Source of the DNA: an uncultured Collinsella sp.
GTDB taxonomy: Bacteria; Actinomycetota; Coriobacteriia; Coriobacteriales; Coriobacteriaceae
Assembly: GCA_900542305.1 (NCBI GenBank)
Contig: UQMU01000021.1
Location: 1-44,438 of the forward strand
Length of the DNA: 44,438 nt
Direction of reading: 5' to 3'
This document shows, in pieces, positions 1-8,767 of this stretch; the first letter of the stretch is position 1, and the number at the start of each line of letters is the position of its first letter. A model generated the notes under the pieces. That model had not been told where the DNA came from. It ran no database searches and saw only the letters and a program-made list of their open reading frames with translations. The translations under genes were made by a program, and so were the position numbers.

Positions 1-16
1 TCCGCACATGTGCGGA
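1..16. promoter_or_regulatory. 16-bp perfect palindrome upstream of uvrB
   Basis: TCCGCACATGTGCGGA is a perfect inverted repeat about 130 bp before the uvrB start. It could be a protein-binding site or lie in the end of an upstream gene cut by the window edge. It does not match the CGAAC-N4-GTTCG LexA consensus known from Bacillus and mycobacteria. A palindrome this long is expected about once by chance in a window of this size, so confidence in function is low. Confidence 0.2.
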
Positions 17-91
17 TGAATGTGGGAGGTGTTCGGATGAAGTCGATAATCAAGGGTTCGCTACAAGACCCTCTATCCCGATCGGTTCGTA

Positions 92-140
92 TAGGACTAT
101 GCCTGCCGCCTGCGTATACTGCAGATATATGAGTTAGGAG
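92..140 (+). promoter_or_regulatory. probable uvrB promoter and ribosome binding site
   Basis: TATACT at 115-120 is a good -10 hexamer. The best -35 at 17-bp spacing is TAGGAC (92-97), which is weak. Transcription would start near 127, leaving a leader of about 19 nt. AGGAG at 136-140 lies 5 nt before the ATG at 146. No convincing SOS box is visible in the first 145 bases. Confidence 0.4.
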
Positions 141-145
141 TATCC

Positions 146-2386
146 ATGGCGGAATTTGAAGTTGAGCGTGTTGGAGGAGAGCTCAAACGTTTTGGCGTTG
201 AGGGCTCTGAGGTGCCGTTTGAAGTCGTTTCTCCCTATGAGCCGGCTGGATCCCAGCCCAAGGCTATTGAGTCGCTTGTGCAAGGCGTGAGGGACGGAGA
301 TCGATACCAAGTTTTGCTGGGCGTGACTGGTTCGGGTAAGACCTTTACGATGGCTAAAACTATTGAGGCCTTGGGTAAGCCGACGCTTGTCATGGCTCCC
401 AATAAAACGCTTGCCGCTCAGCTCGCGAGCGAGCTCAAGGAGTTTTTCCCCAATAACTCCGTAGTCTATTTCGTATCGTATTACGATTACTATCAGCCCG
501 AGGCGTATGTGCCGCAAAGCGACACCTATATCGAAAAGGATTCTTCGATCAACGAAGAAGTCGAGATGCTGCGCCATCAGGCGACCGCCTCGCTGCTCTC
601 TCGACGCGATGTGATCGTCGTTGCATCGGTCTCGTGTATCTATGGCATTGGCTCTCCAGAGGACTATGCGGGCCTAGCTCCAAACGTCGACAAGAAGGTG
701 CCGCTCGAGCGCGATGACTTTATCCATGCACTTATCGACATTCAATATGATCGTAATGACTATGACCTGGCACGCGGCACGTTCCGCGTGCGCGGCGATG
801 TTGTCGACGTGTATCCGCCTTATGCCGAGCATCCGTTGCGGTTTGAGTTTTTTGGCGACGAGGTCGAGTTGATTGCCGAGATCGATGAGGTCACCGGTGA
901 GATGCTTCGTGAGTACGAGGCCATCCCCGTATGGCCGGCATCGCACTACGTGACCGAGAAGCCGAAGGTCAAGGCGGCTCTGAAATCGATCAGCGAAGAG
1001 TGCGAGAAGCGCGTCGCAGAGCTCAAGGCGACCGACAAGTTGCTCGAGGCGCAGCGTCTGCAGCAGCGCACCGATTATGATCTTGAGATGCTCGAGACGA
1101 TGGGCTTTTGCAACGGCATCGAGAACTACTCGCGTCATCTGGACGGTCGCAAACCGGGCGAGCCGCCGTTTACCCTAATCGATTACTTTCCCAAGGATAT
1201 GCTCTGCATCATCGATGAGAGCCATGTGACGGTGCCGCAGATTCGCGGCATGCACGAAGGTGACCGCTCACGTAAGGTTACGCTGGTGGAACACGGTTTT
1301 CGCCTGCCCTCGGCGCTCGATAACCGCCCGCTTCGTTTCGATGAGTTTGAGGCGAGGATTCCCCAGTTCATCTACGTCTCGGCTACGCCGGGCGACTATG
1401 AGTTGCGCGTGAGTCAAAACGACGTTGAGCAGATCATTCGTCCGACCGGCCTGCTTGATCCCAAGATCGACGTTCGTCCTGTCCGAGGCCAGATTGACGA
1501 TCTTGAGGACGAGATTCGCGAGCGCGTGGCCCGCAAGGAGCGCGTGCTGGTGACCACGCTCACCAAGCGCATGGCCGAGGACCTGACCGACCATCTGCTT
1601 GATGCCGGCATTAAGGTCAACTACATGCACTCTGATACGGCGACAATGGACCGTGTCGAGATCCTGCGAACGCTGCGCGAAGGCAAGATCGATGTTCTCG
1701 TTGGCATCAACCTGCTTCGCGAGGGCTTGGATCTCCCCGAGGTCTCACTGGTGGCAATTCTCGATGCCGATAAGGAAGGCTTCTTGCGCAACCGCCGTTC
1801 GCTGATTCAGACGATTGGCCGTGCGGCCCGTAACGCCGATGGCGAAGTCATCATGTATGCAGACGTTGTGACCGATTCGATGAAAGAGGCCATCGAGGAG
1901 ACGCAGCGCCGTCGTGAGATTCAGATGGCATATAACGAAGAACATGGCATTGTGCCCAAGACAGTGCGCAAGGCCATCAACGACATCTCAAGTTTTATTG
2001 CCGAGGCCGAAAAAACCGTGGGCTCCAAGGGACGCTCGAAGGGCGACTCTCTTGGCCATGGCGCATTCTATACGCCCGATGAGTCGGGCGAGGGCGGTGT
2101 GCCGGAAACGGTGGCGCCCGAGCAGACACTTGCGGAGCAGTTGGAAGAACTGCCGCATGACGAGCTTGTGCGGATCGTCGAAACCATGGAAGAGGATATG
2201 CGTAACGCTTCTGCCGCTATGGACTTTGAGGAGGCGGCGCGCCTGCGCGATGCCGTCGTTCAGATTCGGGCGATGCTCGAGGGTGCGTCTGAGGACGAGA
2301 CGATCGAGCGCTTACGCTCGCAGGCCCGCAAGGGTTCCACGTTCGCATCGGGCAGAAAACGCCAGGGTGCACGGTTTAAGAAATAG
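146..2386 (+). CDS. uvrB: UvrB, excinuclease ABC subunit B
   Basis: UvrB is the DNA-damage verification helicase of nucleotide excision repair. It is loaded by UvrA2 and recruits UvrC for the dual incision. The 746-residue protein has the usual length. Walker A GVTGSGKT is at residues 59-66. The aromatic beta-hairpin that inserts between DNA strands is at about 111-135 (YYDYYQPEAYVP). Helicase motifs IV-VI include TIGRAARN. The C-terminal UVR motif (AAMDFEEAARLRD) is the UvrC-binding segment. The ATG at 146 is supported by AGGAG 5 nt upstream. The gene stands alone and is followed by a strong terminator. Its partners uvrA and uvrC lie 6 and 12 kb downstream on the same strand. Confidence 0.98.
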   Translation: MAEFEVERVGGELKRFGVEGSEVPFEVVSPYEPAGSQPKAIESLVQGVRDGDRYQVLLGVTGSGKTFTMAKTIEALGKPTLVMAPNKTLAAQLASELKEFFPNNSVVYFVSYYDYYQPEAYVPQSDTYIEKDSSINEEVEMLRHQATASLLSRRDVIVVASVSCIYGIGSPEDYAGLAPNVDKKVPLERDDFIHALIDIQYDRNDYDLARGTFRVRGDVVDVYPPYAEHPLRFEFFGDEVELIAEIDEVTGEMLREYEAIPVWPASHYVTEKPKVKAALKSISEECEKRVAELKATDKLLEAQRLQQRTDYDLEMLETMGFCNGIENYSRHLDGRKPGEPPFTLIDYFPKDMLCIIDESHVTVPQIRGMHEGDRSRKVTLVEHGFRLPSALDNRPLRFDEFEARIPQFIYVSATPGDYELRVSQNDVEQIIRPTGLLDPKIDVRPVRGQIDDLEDEIRERVARKERVLVTTLTKRMAEDLTDHLLDAGIKVNYMHSDTATMDRVEILRTLREGKIDVLVGINLLREGLDLPEVSLVAILDADKEGFLRNRRSLIQTIGRAARNADGEVIMYADVVTDSMKEAIEETQRRREIQMAYNEEHGIVPKTVRKAINDISSFIAEAEKTVGSKGRSKGDSLGHGAFYTPDESGEGGVPETVAPEQTLAEQLEELPHDELVRIVETMEEDMRNASAAMDFEEAARLRDAVVQIRAMLEGASEDETIERLRSQARKGSTFASGRKRQGARFKK

Positions 2387-2392
2387 CGAACA

Positions 2393-2432
2393 GGCCCCGA
2401 GTTCTCTGTGGAGCTCGGGGCCTATGTCTTTT
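2393..2432 (+). terminator. intrinsic terminator after uvrB
   Basis: A 9-bp perfect stem GGCCCCGAG / CTCGGGGCC (2393-2401 with 2414-2422) is followed by TATGTCTTTT. It lies between convergent genes and starts 7 nt after the uvrB stop. Confidence 0.8.
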
Positions 2433-2451
2433 GCGCGCTGGAATTTGTGCG

Positions 2452-4092
2452 TTAGAGGTCTGCGATCAGGGCTTCAGCACAACGGATGCCGTCGGTGGCC
2501 GCGCTCATGATGCCGCCGGCATATCCAGCTCCCTCACCACAAGGGTAGAGGCCCGGGGTCGACACGGCATGGCACGTTCGGTCTCGGGTAACAGTGACCG
2601 GTGAGCTCGAACGAGTCTCCACGCCGGTAAGAACGGCATCGGGACGGTCGTAGCCTCGTAGCTTTTTTCCGAGTAGGGGAAGTCCCAGGCGGAGCGACTC
2701 GACGATATGCTGCGGTAGGGCTTCGTCAATTGCCGTCCAGGTCACACCGAGCGGATAGGTGGGCTTTACCTTTCCGGGCGCCTTGCTGGCGCGTCCTGCG
2801 AGGAAATCTCCGACGAGTTGTGCCGGTGCGTTCCAGTTGGAACCGCCCAGGCGATAGGCGGCCGCCTCGCAGGCACGCTGGAGCTCGATGCCGGCGAGCG
2901 GGTCATCGTTGGGAAGGTCCTCAGGCGTGACGTTAACGAGCAGGGCGGCATTTGCGTTGCGTCCGTCGCGGGCATTGAGACTGGCCCCGTTGACGCACAG
3001 ATGGCACGGTTCTGAAGAGGCGGCAACAACCTGTCCGCCGGGGCACATGCAAAACGAGAACACGCTGCGGCCGTTGGGAAGATGGGCAACAAGTTTGTAG
3101 GGGGCCGCCCCGAGCGCTGGATGTCCCGCCGAGGCTCCATATTGGGCTCTGTCGATGTCGCGTTGCGGATGCTCGATGCGAACGCCCATGGCAAAGGTCT
3201 TTTGTGCGAGGGCCACGTTGTGGTCCTTAAGGAGCTCAAAAATATCGCGAGCAGAATGCCCGCAGGCGAGGATGAGGTGCTTTGTCTCGATTGGCTCGTA
3301 AGCGGCGTCTTGGGACGATTGGACATCAATACCGGTGATGGCGCCAGACGCGTCGATGCGAATGTCGACGAGCTTCGTTCGATAACGGACGACACCTCCG
3401 AGCTGCTCGATGCGCTGGGATATAGCGGTGACAACCTTGGGAAGGATGTCGGAGCCAATGTGCGGCTTGGCATCCCACAGAATATCGCGGGGCGCACCCG
3501 CCTCGACGAAGGTTTCGAGGATAAGGCGATGGGCGGGATTTTTTGTTCCCGTATTGAGCTTGCCGTCCGAGAAGGTCCCCGCGCCGCCCAGACCAAACTG
3601 AATATTGCTCTCGGGGTCGAGGATGCGCTCCTTTAGAAAGAGGTCGATCGCCTGCGAGCGGCGAAATGCCGGGTCGCCGCGCTCGATAAGCAAGGGCTTA
3701 AGACCTGCTTTGGCGAGCGTGAGCGCAGCGAAAAGGCCGGCGCATCCGGCGCCGACAACGACAGGGCGTTCTTGAGGTGCGTCGGAGACGGGGGAGGGGA
3801 ATGAAGGCTCATCGTCTTCTATCGCGCGTACGCGCGAGCGGTCACGCTCGGCAACGCTGTCGACCGCTTCTCGCTCGAGGTGGGGACTAGTCAGCTCAAC
3901 ACGAAAGCTCAGGATAAAATGGACGTCTCGTTTTTTGCGAGCGTCGATTGACTTGCGGTGGAGTTCGATGGACTTGATCTCGGAGTCCTTGCAACGTAGG
4001 ATGCGCTTGGCGACTCGCTTGCCAACAATGAGGCAGGTATTTTCATCGCCGGCTTCATCGAGCGACACGTTGACTTGGGTGATTTCGATCAT
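2452..4092 (-). CDS. COG2509-type FAD-dependent oxidoreductase (function unknown)
   Basis: A 546-residue flavoprotein of the NAD(P)/FAD-dependent family often annotated as an uncharacterised FAD-dependent dehydrogenase. The FAD Rossmann motif GAGCAG is at residues 114-119, with the acidic ribose-binding end at about 138 (IERGD). A C-terminal FAD signature (GEGAGYAGGIMSAATDG) is present. The first ~100 residues form the separate N-terminal domain typical of this family. The ATG at 4092 was chosen because AAGGAG lies 6 nt upstream. The frame stays open 123 nt further, but that extension runs through the preceding gene's terminator. The family's substrate is not established and neighbours do not reveal it. 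Confidence 0.85.
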   Translation of the reverse strand: MIEITQVNVSLDEAGDENTCLIVGKRVAKRILRCKDSEIKSIELHRKSIDARKKRDVHFILSFRVELTSPHLEREAVDSVAERDRSRVRAIEDDEPSFPSPVSDAPQERPVVVGAGCAGLFAALTLAKAGLKPLLIERGDPAFRRSQAIDLFLKERILDPESNIQFGLGGAGTFSDGKLNTGTKNPAHRLILETFVEAGAPRDILWDAKPHIGSDILPKVVTAISQRIEQLGGVVRYRTKLVDIRIDASGAITGIDVQSSQDAAYEPIETKHLILACGHSARDIFELLKDHNVALAQKTFAMGVRIEHPQRDIDRAQYGASAGHPALGAAPYKLVAHLPNGRSVFSFCMCPGGQVVAASSEPCHLCVNGASLNARDGRNANAALLVNVTPEDLPNDDPLAGIELQRACEAAAYRLGGSNWNAPAQLVGDFLAGRASKAPGKVKPTYPLGVTWTAIDEALPQHIVESLRLGLPLLGKKLRGYDRPDAVLTGVETRSSSPVTVTRDRTCHAVSTPGLYPCGEGAGYAGGIMSAATDGIRCAEALIADL

Positions 4093-4110
4093 CGAGGTCT
4101 CCTTAGAGGC

Positions 4111-4142
4111 AAGAAAGAGGCCGTCCGGTATCCCAGACGGCC
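4111..4142 (-). terminator. terminator after the BaiN-type gene (minus strand)
   Basis: On the minus strand GGCCGTC and GACGGCC (4142-4136 with 4125-4119) form a 7-bp stem followed by TCTTTCTT. It separates the mrp/BaiN-type unit from the COG2509-type gene, whose SD follows directly. On the plus strand the same stem is followed by TTTTT at 4151-4155. Confidence 0.65.
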
Positions 4143-4172
4143 CGAATGCGTTTTTGATTATAGACTGCGCGG

Positions 4173-5444
4173 CTACAGGCTGCTTGCAGCGCGAATGCCC
4201 GAGAGCCATGCCCACGCAAGGTTAAAGCCTCCGCAATCGGCGTCGATGTCGAGCGCTTCGCCGCAGACGTAAAGCGGGGCGTCGACAACGCTGCGCGCGC
4301 GTAGGCTGGGTGTTGAGATGCTCTCGACAGATATGCCACCACGCGTGACCTGCGCCGAGCGCTCCTCGGCTGTTCCCTCGACGAGCAACTTAAAGTGCTT
4401 GAGGATCGAGACCAGGTGGATGACATCGTTGGAGCCTGGATGGCACTGCTCGAACGCTGTGCAGACGACGCGGGAGAGTTGCGGGGCGAGCATGCCGTCG
4501 AGCCAACGGGGATCGCGGGGCGAAAAGCAGCCGAGCAGCTCAACGCGCCGGTTGAGCATATCGAGCAGCTCGTCTTTGGAGAGGTCGGGGAAAACGTCGA
4601 GCAAGATCGTATCGCCGTGCTGGATACGACGGGAGAGGTTGAAGACAGCGACGCCCGAGATACCGAAGGTTCGAAACAGGACTTCACCGTCTTCGTGCCA
4701 GAGTTCATTATGATTGCGGGCGAGCGTCAAGCGGGCGCGGACGCGCAGGCCATCCAACGTCTTGAGTGCCGCCCGATCGCCGACGACCGTTGCCGATACG
4801 GGGCAGAGGATGGGGCGCAGCGAAGTGAGGGGGAGGCGAAACGTATCGGCGATACCGGTGGGGTTGCCACCCGTGGCGATAATTACGGTATGTGCCTGCA
4901 GGGCCTCGTTCTTGCGAGGGACATCGGCGAGCGCTTTCCGAAGCGAGCGGAGCTCCGATTTTCGGTCGTCGTGCTTTTTTGCCTTGAGTGCCCGCGCTGG
5001 ACGGTCTATTTGGAGTGTCCAGCCTTCGGAAGCTTTGTGCGCCGAGGCAACGTTGGCTCCGCAGATTAAGGTGATACCTAGGCGGTCGCAAACGTTGAGA
5101 AGCGCGTCGCGCACCGATTCGGCGCGAAGGGAGCGCGGGTACAGTCGGCCTTCCTCGGAGGTTGTCATGATGCCCAGCGAGGAGAAGAAACCCATAAGCT
5201 CTTGTTCGGGTTGGGGGCCCATGACAGATTCGACGAATGCGGGGTGGTTATACCGCTGAGGATCAATCGATTCGTTGGAGAGGTTGCAGCGGCCGTTGCC
5301 GGTCGCAAGGAGCTTAAGGCCGCAGGCGACATCGCGCTCAACGATGCAGACGCTTTTGCCAGCACGTGCGGCCATAATGGCGGCGGCGAGGCCTGAAGCC
5401 CCGCCGCCGATTACCAGGACGTCATAGAAGGCGCTCGTGTTCAC
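4173..5444 (-). CDS. BaiN/HI0933-type NAD(P)/FAD-dependent oxidoreductase
   Basis: A 423-residue COG2081 flavoprotein. The N-terminal dinucleotide-binding motif is GGGASG (about residues 13-18). The family hallmark TGNGRCNLSN is at about 48-57. The C-terminal block GGFNLAWAWLSG closes the FAD site. Members have been linked to bile-acid intermediates (BaiN) and to aminoacetone oxidase annotations, but physiological substrates are mostly unknown. Translation starts at GTG 5444, immediately after the mrp stop (TAA then GTG, no intervening base), so it is probably translationally coupled to mrp. No SD other than the end of mrp is available. Whether it receives a function from Mrp is not known. 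Confidence 0.85.
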   Translation of the reverse strand: MNTSAFYDVLVIGGGASGLAAAIMAARAGKSVCIVERDVACGLKLLATGNGRCNLSNESIDPQRYNHPAFVESVMGPQPEQELMGFFSSLGIMTTSEEGRLYPRSLRAESVRDALLNVCDRLGITLICGANVASAHKASEGWTLQIDRPARALKAKKHDDRKSELRSLRKALADVPRKNEALQAHTVIIATGGNPTGIADTFRLPLTSLRPILCPVSATVVGDRAALKTLDGLRVRARLTLARNHNELWHEDGEVLFRTFGISGVAVFNLSRRIQHGDTILLDVFPDLSKDELLDMLNRRVELLGCFSPRDPRWLDGMLAPQLSRVVCTAFEQCHPGSNDVIHLVSILKHFKLLVEGTAEERSAQVTRGGISVESISTPSLRARSVVDAPLYVCGEALDIDADCGGFNLAWAWLSGIRAASSL

Positions 5445-6275
5445 TTAGGCCTCGTCGGTCTCGTGCGGGGTAATAGCCTCGACGGCAGAGACTGCCTTGG
5501 GCAACATGCCATCGGGCAGCGCGGTCTCGACCTCGCCCTTATCGCAGGCCTCGGCGAGTGACGGATTGATGGGAAGCGTGCCCAAGATGTCGAGGTTATA
5601 GCGCTCTGCGACCTCGGGGAGCTTGCTCTTGCCAAAGACCTCGATCTTCTTGCCGCAGTCGGGGCACTCAATATAGCTCATGTTCTCGACGATGCCCAGA
5701 ATGGGGACGTTCATCTTCTCGGCCATGTTGACCGCCTTGGCGACGATCATCGAGACCAGATCCTGCGGGCTCGTGACGATAACGATGCCGTCGACGGGCA
5801 GTGACTGGAAGACGGTGAGCGCGACGTCGCCTGTTCCCGGAGGCATGTCGACCAGCAGGTAGTCGATGGGGCCCCACGAGGTCTCGCTCCAGAACTGCCT
5901 AATGGCGCCTGCGATGACCGGACCGCGCCAAAGGACGGGGTCGGTCTCGTTTTGGAGCAGCAGGTTGGAGCTCATGACCTTGACGCCGTGCTCGGAGATT
6001 TCAGGCAGCATGAGGTTGCCAAGGGCATGGACGTGGCGTCCGCTCATACCGAACATCTTGGGGATAGAGGGACCGGTGATGTCGGCATCGAGGACGCCGA
6101 CCTTGTGGCCGTGACGGGCAAGCTCGGTGGCGATGGCACCGGTGACAAACGACTTGCCGACACCGCCCTTGCCGGAAAGCACGGCGATGACGCGTTTGAC
6201 CTCGGACAGCGTATTCTCCTCAAATTGCGACGGCGACGTTTGTCCGCCGGCGGCCTGTGCGTGCTCGCAACCCAT
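5445..6275 (-). CDS. mrp: Mrp/NBP35-family iron-sulfur carrier ATPase
   Basis: A 276-residue P-loop ATPase of the Mrp/ApbC family, which carries and transfers Fe-S clusters in the cytoplasm. The deviant Walker A GKGGVGKS lies near residue 35. The switch region is VDMPPGTGD. The paired cysteines that bridge a cluster across the dimer appear as CPDCGKK, after the conserved ENMSY. The start ATG at 6275 has AAAGGAG 6 nt upstream. A longer in-frame start at 6332 overlaps the -10 box and is rejected. The N terminus is cysteine- and histidine-containing (MGCEHAQ) and may add a ligand. It forms a two-gene unit with the flavoprotein downstream. Confidence 0.9.
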   Translation of the reverse strand: MGCEHAQAAGGQTSPSQFEENTLSEVKRVIAVLSGKGGVGKSFVTGAIATELARHGHKVGVLDADITGPSIPKMFGMSGRHVHALGNLMLPEISEHGVKVMSSNLLLQNETDPVLWRGPVIAGAIRQFWSETSWGPIDYLLVDMPPGTGDVALTVFQSLPVDGIVIVTSPQDLVSMIVAKAVNMAEKMNVPILGIVENMSYIECPDCGKKIEVFGKSKLPEVAERYNLDILGTLPINPSLAEACDKGEVETALPDGMLPKAVSAVEAITPHETDEA

Positions 6276-6330
6276 GTATGACTCCTTTGTATATGTTGGG
6301 GCCGGGGCCCCGTGATGTGACACGAGCGTC

Positions 6331-6360
6331 ATTGTACCCTCGTTTGCGAGCGGGAGTCAT
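6331..6360 (-). promoter_or_regulatory. mrp promoter (minus strand)
   Basis: Read on the minus strand, ATGACT (6360-6355) and TACAAT (6336-6331) are separated by 18 bp. These match the -35 and -10 consensus at 4/6 and 5/6. The transcript would start near 6324 and carry a leader of about 50 nt to the SD at AAAGGAG. Confidence 0.55.
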
Positions 6361-6420
6361 TTACGATGCATTTGGGCCGAGCGTGCTTGCAATACGATGG
6401 GTCCAAGCGAATGGGCGGGC

Positions 6421-8574
6421 TTACTGAACTTTGCTGGCGAACTCGAGGTATTGCATGCGCTGCAGCTTGTCGATCGTCGAGGCGTATGGGCTGTCTTCAG
6501 ATTCCAAGTCGTAGCGCAGCCCGTCGGCACCAAGGTAGCCGGCGACATTGATGGTGGGCACATCTGACCTTGTTGCAAGCAGAGCCTTTTGATAGTCGGT
6601 GAGCGGGGCGCCGATCTTATTAAGGGTAATGGCTGCAACCTCGTTTGCCCCGACGGTGTCGTAGACGTTGAGCTCGGTATTGCCGGCGATTTCATAGTTA
6701 GCCCAGACAAAATATGTCGACTGATAGATACGGAAAGCGTGGCTTGCCGTATCTTCCTGAGGGTACAGCTCGTCGTTGAGAGCCGTTGCGGCGCTCGGCT
6801 GATGGTCGCCAAAAAAGACAAGGACAACCGGTCTGCCGATATTGCGGAGCTCGTTGATAAAGTACTCGAGGTCCCGGTCGGATGCGTTGATGCAAGTAAG
6901 ATAGGTATTGAGCGCGCTATTGGCGCCCTCGCTGGCTCCCTCGACCCAATAGTTTGTCAACTCTTCGGCGGGAACGGTGCCATAGTCGTAGCCGCCGTGA
7001 TTTTGCATCGTGACGTCAAAGATGAACTGCGGGGCTTCGTCGGTTCTAAGCAGGTCGAGTATCTTGTCGTAGGTGGCGTAGTCGCATACGCCGGCATGGT
7101 AACAGGGCGCACCTTCGAAATCGCCGATTGAAAGAAAGTCTCCAAAGCCCAGCTGCTGATAGATTTTATCTCGATGGTAGTTGACGGGGTTTTGCGGGTG
7201 CATAGCGGTAGCGGTATACCCAAGCTCTTTAAGGTCCTTTGCCAGGCTGTTGACGCCATTCATCTGATACAGCTGATAGGGGATTTTGCCTAATCCGACA
7301 AAGGCCGTTGTCGCTCCGGTCAAAAATTCGAATTCGGAGTTCGCCGTTCCGCCACCGGCGACCGAAGCGAGCATGGTGCCGCGAACAAGTGTGTCGGGAA
7401 GCGAGTTGTAGAATGCGGGGCCGGTGTACCCGGCCGCCTGGAGCTGCTCAAAGCACGAAAGGTCGCTAAAACTCTCATTCATGACGGCAACAATCGTCGG
7501 CTTGATTTCATTGAACTGGGCAACAGCCGCCGCGCGCTGCTCGCTCGAGCCATACGTGCTGTCGTAGGTGGCGGCGAGCTCCTGCTCGATGCTCTGCGCC
7601 TCATCGGGCGTATAGTCTTCGGGCTTCTCAATGGGCAACTCGTTGACCATTTCGGTGAACGAAGTGATAAAACCCTGAGACGCATACGTGGTGATGGGCT
7701 GCCAACGGTCAAATCCAAAATTCAGCGCCTGCTCCAAGTCGATGCTGGAAAAGCCCGAGAGCCCCACAACGGTCACTAGCAGAAAAGCGCAGAGGTTAGC
7801 GGCGATTGCGGGGAAGACATGGGTGGGCGTACGGAGCTTTCTCGGTCGGATAAGCGAAAGAAGCCCCAGGGAAATCTCCAGCAGGGCTAGAGAGGTTACG
7901 ATTCCGGCGGTAAAGGTAAACTCGTATCCCTCGCTCACTTCCATTGCGGTGCCAAGGGCCAAGATATCGCTTGGCAGGATGGCCTCGCCTTTAAACGTTA
8001 TGACGAAGTGCTCGGCAATGCCAAGGATGCAACAGGCGACGGGCACGAGGGCCATGACGCCTCCATGACGCTGTCCCAGCAAATAAAGGGAGAGCAGAAC
8101 CGTCGCGAGCAGCCCGACGGAAAACCCGAATGAGTTGGCGGGAATGCGATAGAACGTTTCGTTGCAGGCAATTTCGAGTGAAACGAACGAGAGCGCTGAA
8201 ACAGCGGCGATGACAAGGATGTCACGGCAAATACAGGCAACCGTTCCCGTCGCAAGATCGGTTTGGTCGATAAGTCCCGAAACCAAGGGCTCGACAAGAA
8301 GTATGACGGCGGCAGCACCGAGCGCCGAATAAGAAAGGACCCATAGGGAACTGTCCTCATTTACGAGCAATTGATTCGTAATCCATGCAGCTACCATGCC
8401 GAGCGGGATGAGGAGCGTCGCGCACCAAAAGACGCGGGCAATGGGTGGCTTTTCATTGTGTTTGATTGAAAAATACACGCGCACGACGACGGCGGCTACG
8501 ATAAGGACGGCAATGAATATGGGCAGATTGGCCATGTCGCTCGAAGTGATTTCAAGGGGGATATCTTCGGTCAT
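6421..8574 (-). CDS. LTA synthase-family sulfatase-fold membrane protein
   Basis: A 717-residue membrane enzyme. The N-terminal ~270 residues hold about eight hydrophobic segments; the C-terminal ~350 residues form an extracytoplasmic alkaline-phosphatase/sulfatase-fold domain. Metal and active-site blocks are visible: MNESFSD near 364-370, the nucleophile Thr near 410 in GGGTANSEFEFLTG, and FFGDHQPS near 588. This matches lipoteichoic acid synthase and related phosphoglycerol transferases, which move glycerophosphate from phosphatidylglycerol to a glycolipid or polymer. LtaS proper has five transmembrane helices, so this is a longer relative with an unproven acceptor. ATG at 8574 has AGAGGA 6 nt upstream; the next ATG (codon 14) has no SD. 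The gene is divergent from uvrA. Confidence 0.85.
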   Translation of the reverse strand: MTEDIPLEITSSDMANLPIFIAVLIVAAVVVRVYFSIKHNEKPPIARVFWCATLLIPLGMVAAWITNQLLVNEDSSLWVLSYSALGAAAVILLVEPLVSGLIDQTDLATGTVACICRDILVIAAVSALSFVSLEIACNETFYRIPANSFGFSVGLLATVLLSLYLLGQRHGGVMALVPVACCILGIAEHFVITFKGEAILPSDILALGTAMEVSEGYEFTFTAGIVTSLALLEISLGLLSLIRPRKLRTPTHVFPAIAANLCAFLLVTVVGLSGFSSIDLEQALNFGFDRWQPITTYASQGFITSFTEMVNELPIEKPEDYTPDEAQSIEQELAATYDSTYGSSEQRAAAVAQFNEIKPTIVAVMNESFSDLSCFEQLQAAGYTGPAFYNSLPDTLVRGTMLASVAGGGTANSEFEFLTGATTAFVGLGKIPYQLYQMNGVNSLAKDLKELGYTATAMHPQNPVNYHRDKIYQQLGFGDFLSIGDFEGAPCYHAGVCDYATYDKILDLLRTDEAPQFIFDVTMQNHGGYDYGTVPAEELTNYWVEGASEGANSALNTYLTCINASDRDLEYFINELRNIGRPVVLVFFGDHQPSAATALNDELYPQEDTASHAFRIYQSTYFVWANYEIAGNTELNVYDTVGANEVAAITLNKIGAPLTDYQKALLATRSDVPTINVAGYLGADGLRYDLESEDSPYASTIDKLQRMQYLEFASKVQ

Positions 8575-8693
8575 GGACGTTCCTCTGGTTCAGCAAATGT
8601 AAGTTAATTATTAGACTACTGTAACCTTTCTAGGGCATTTCGAGAAACAAAGCGCTCGACACACAAAGCCAAAGGTCTGCGATTCTTGTATTA

Positions 8694-8707
8694 CGAACAC
8701 CTGTGCG
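8694..8707 (+). promoter_or_regulatory. candidate SOS (LexA) box upstream of uvrA
   Basis: CGAACACCTGTGCG matches the Gram-positive LexA consensus CGAACATATGTTCG at 11 of 14 positions, with the left half-site intact. It lies 61 bp before the uvrA ATG, where LexA repression of an excision-repair gene is well established in other bacteria. A possible -10 (TAAACT, 8720-8725) lies just downstream. No lexA gene is in the window. Confidence 0.4.
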
Positions 8708-8767
8708 CGTTGAGTGCGCTAAACTCACTGACAGTGTGATTCGATGTATAGGAGGCAAGGAGCTTCC

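Noticed and set aside
1..16. LexA box for uvrB
   Set aside because: Half-site sequence and spacing differ from the CGAAC-N4-GTTCG consensus, and the site is 99 bp from the -10; chance occurrence is likely.
5445..6332. Longer mrp start at 6332
   Set aside because: It overlaps the TACAAT -10 and has no SD, while 6275 has AAAGGAG at ideal spacing.
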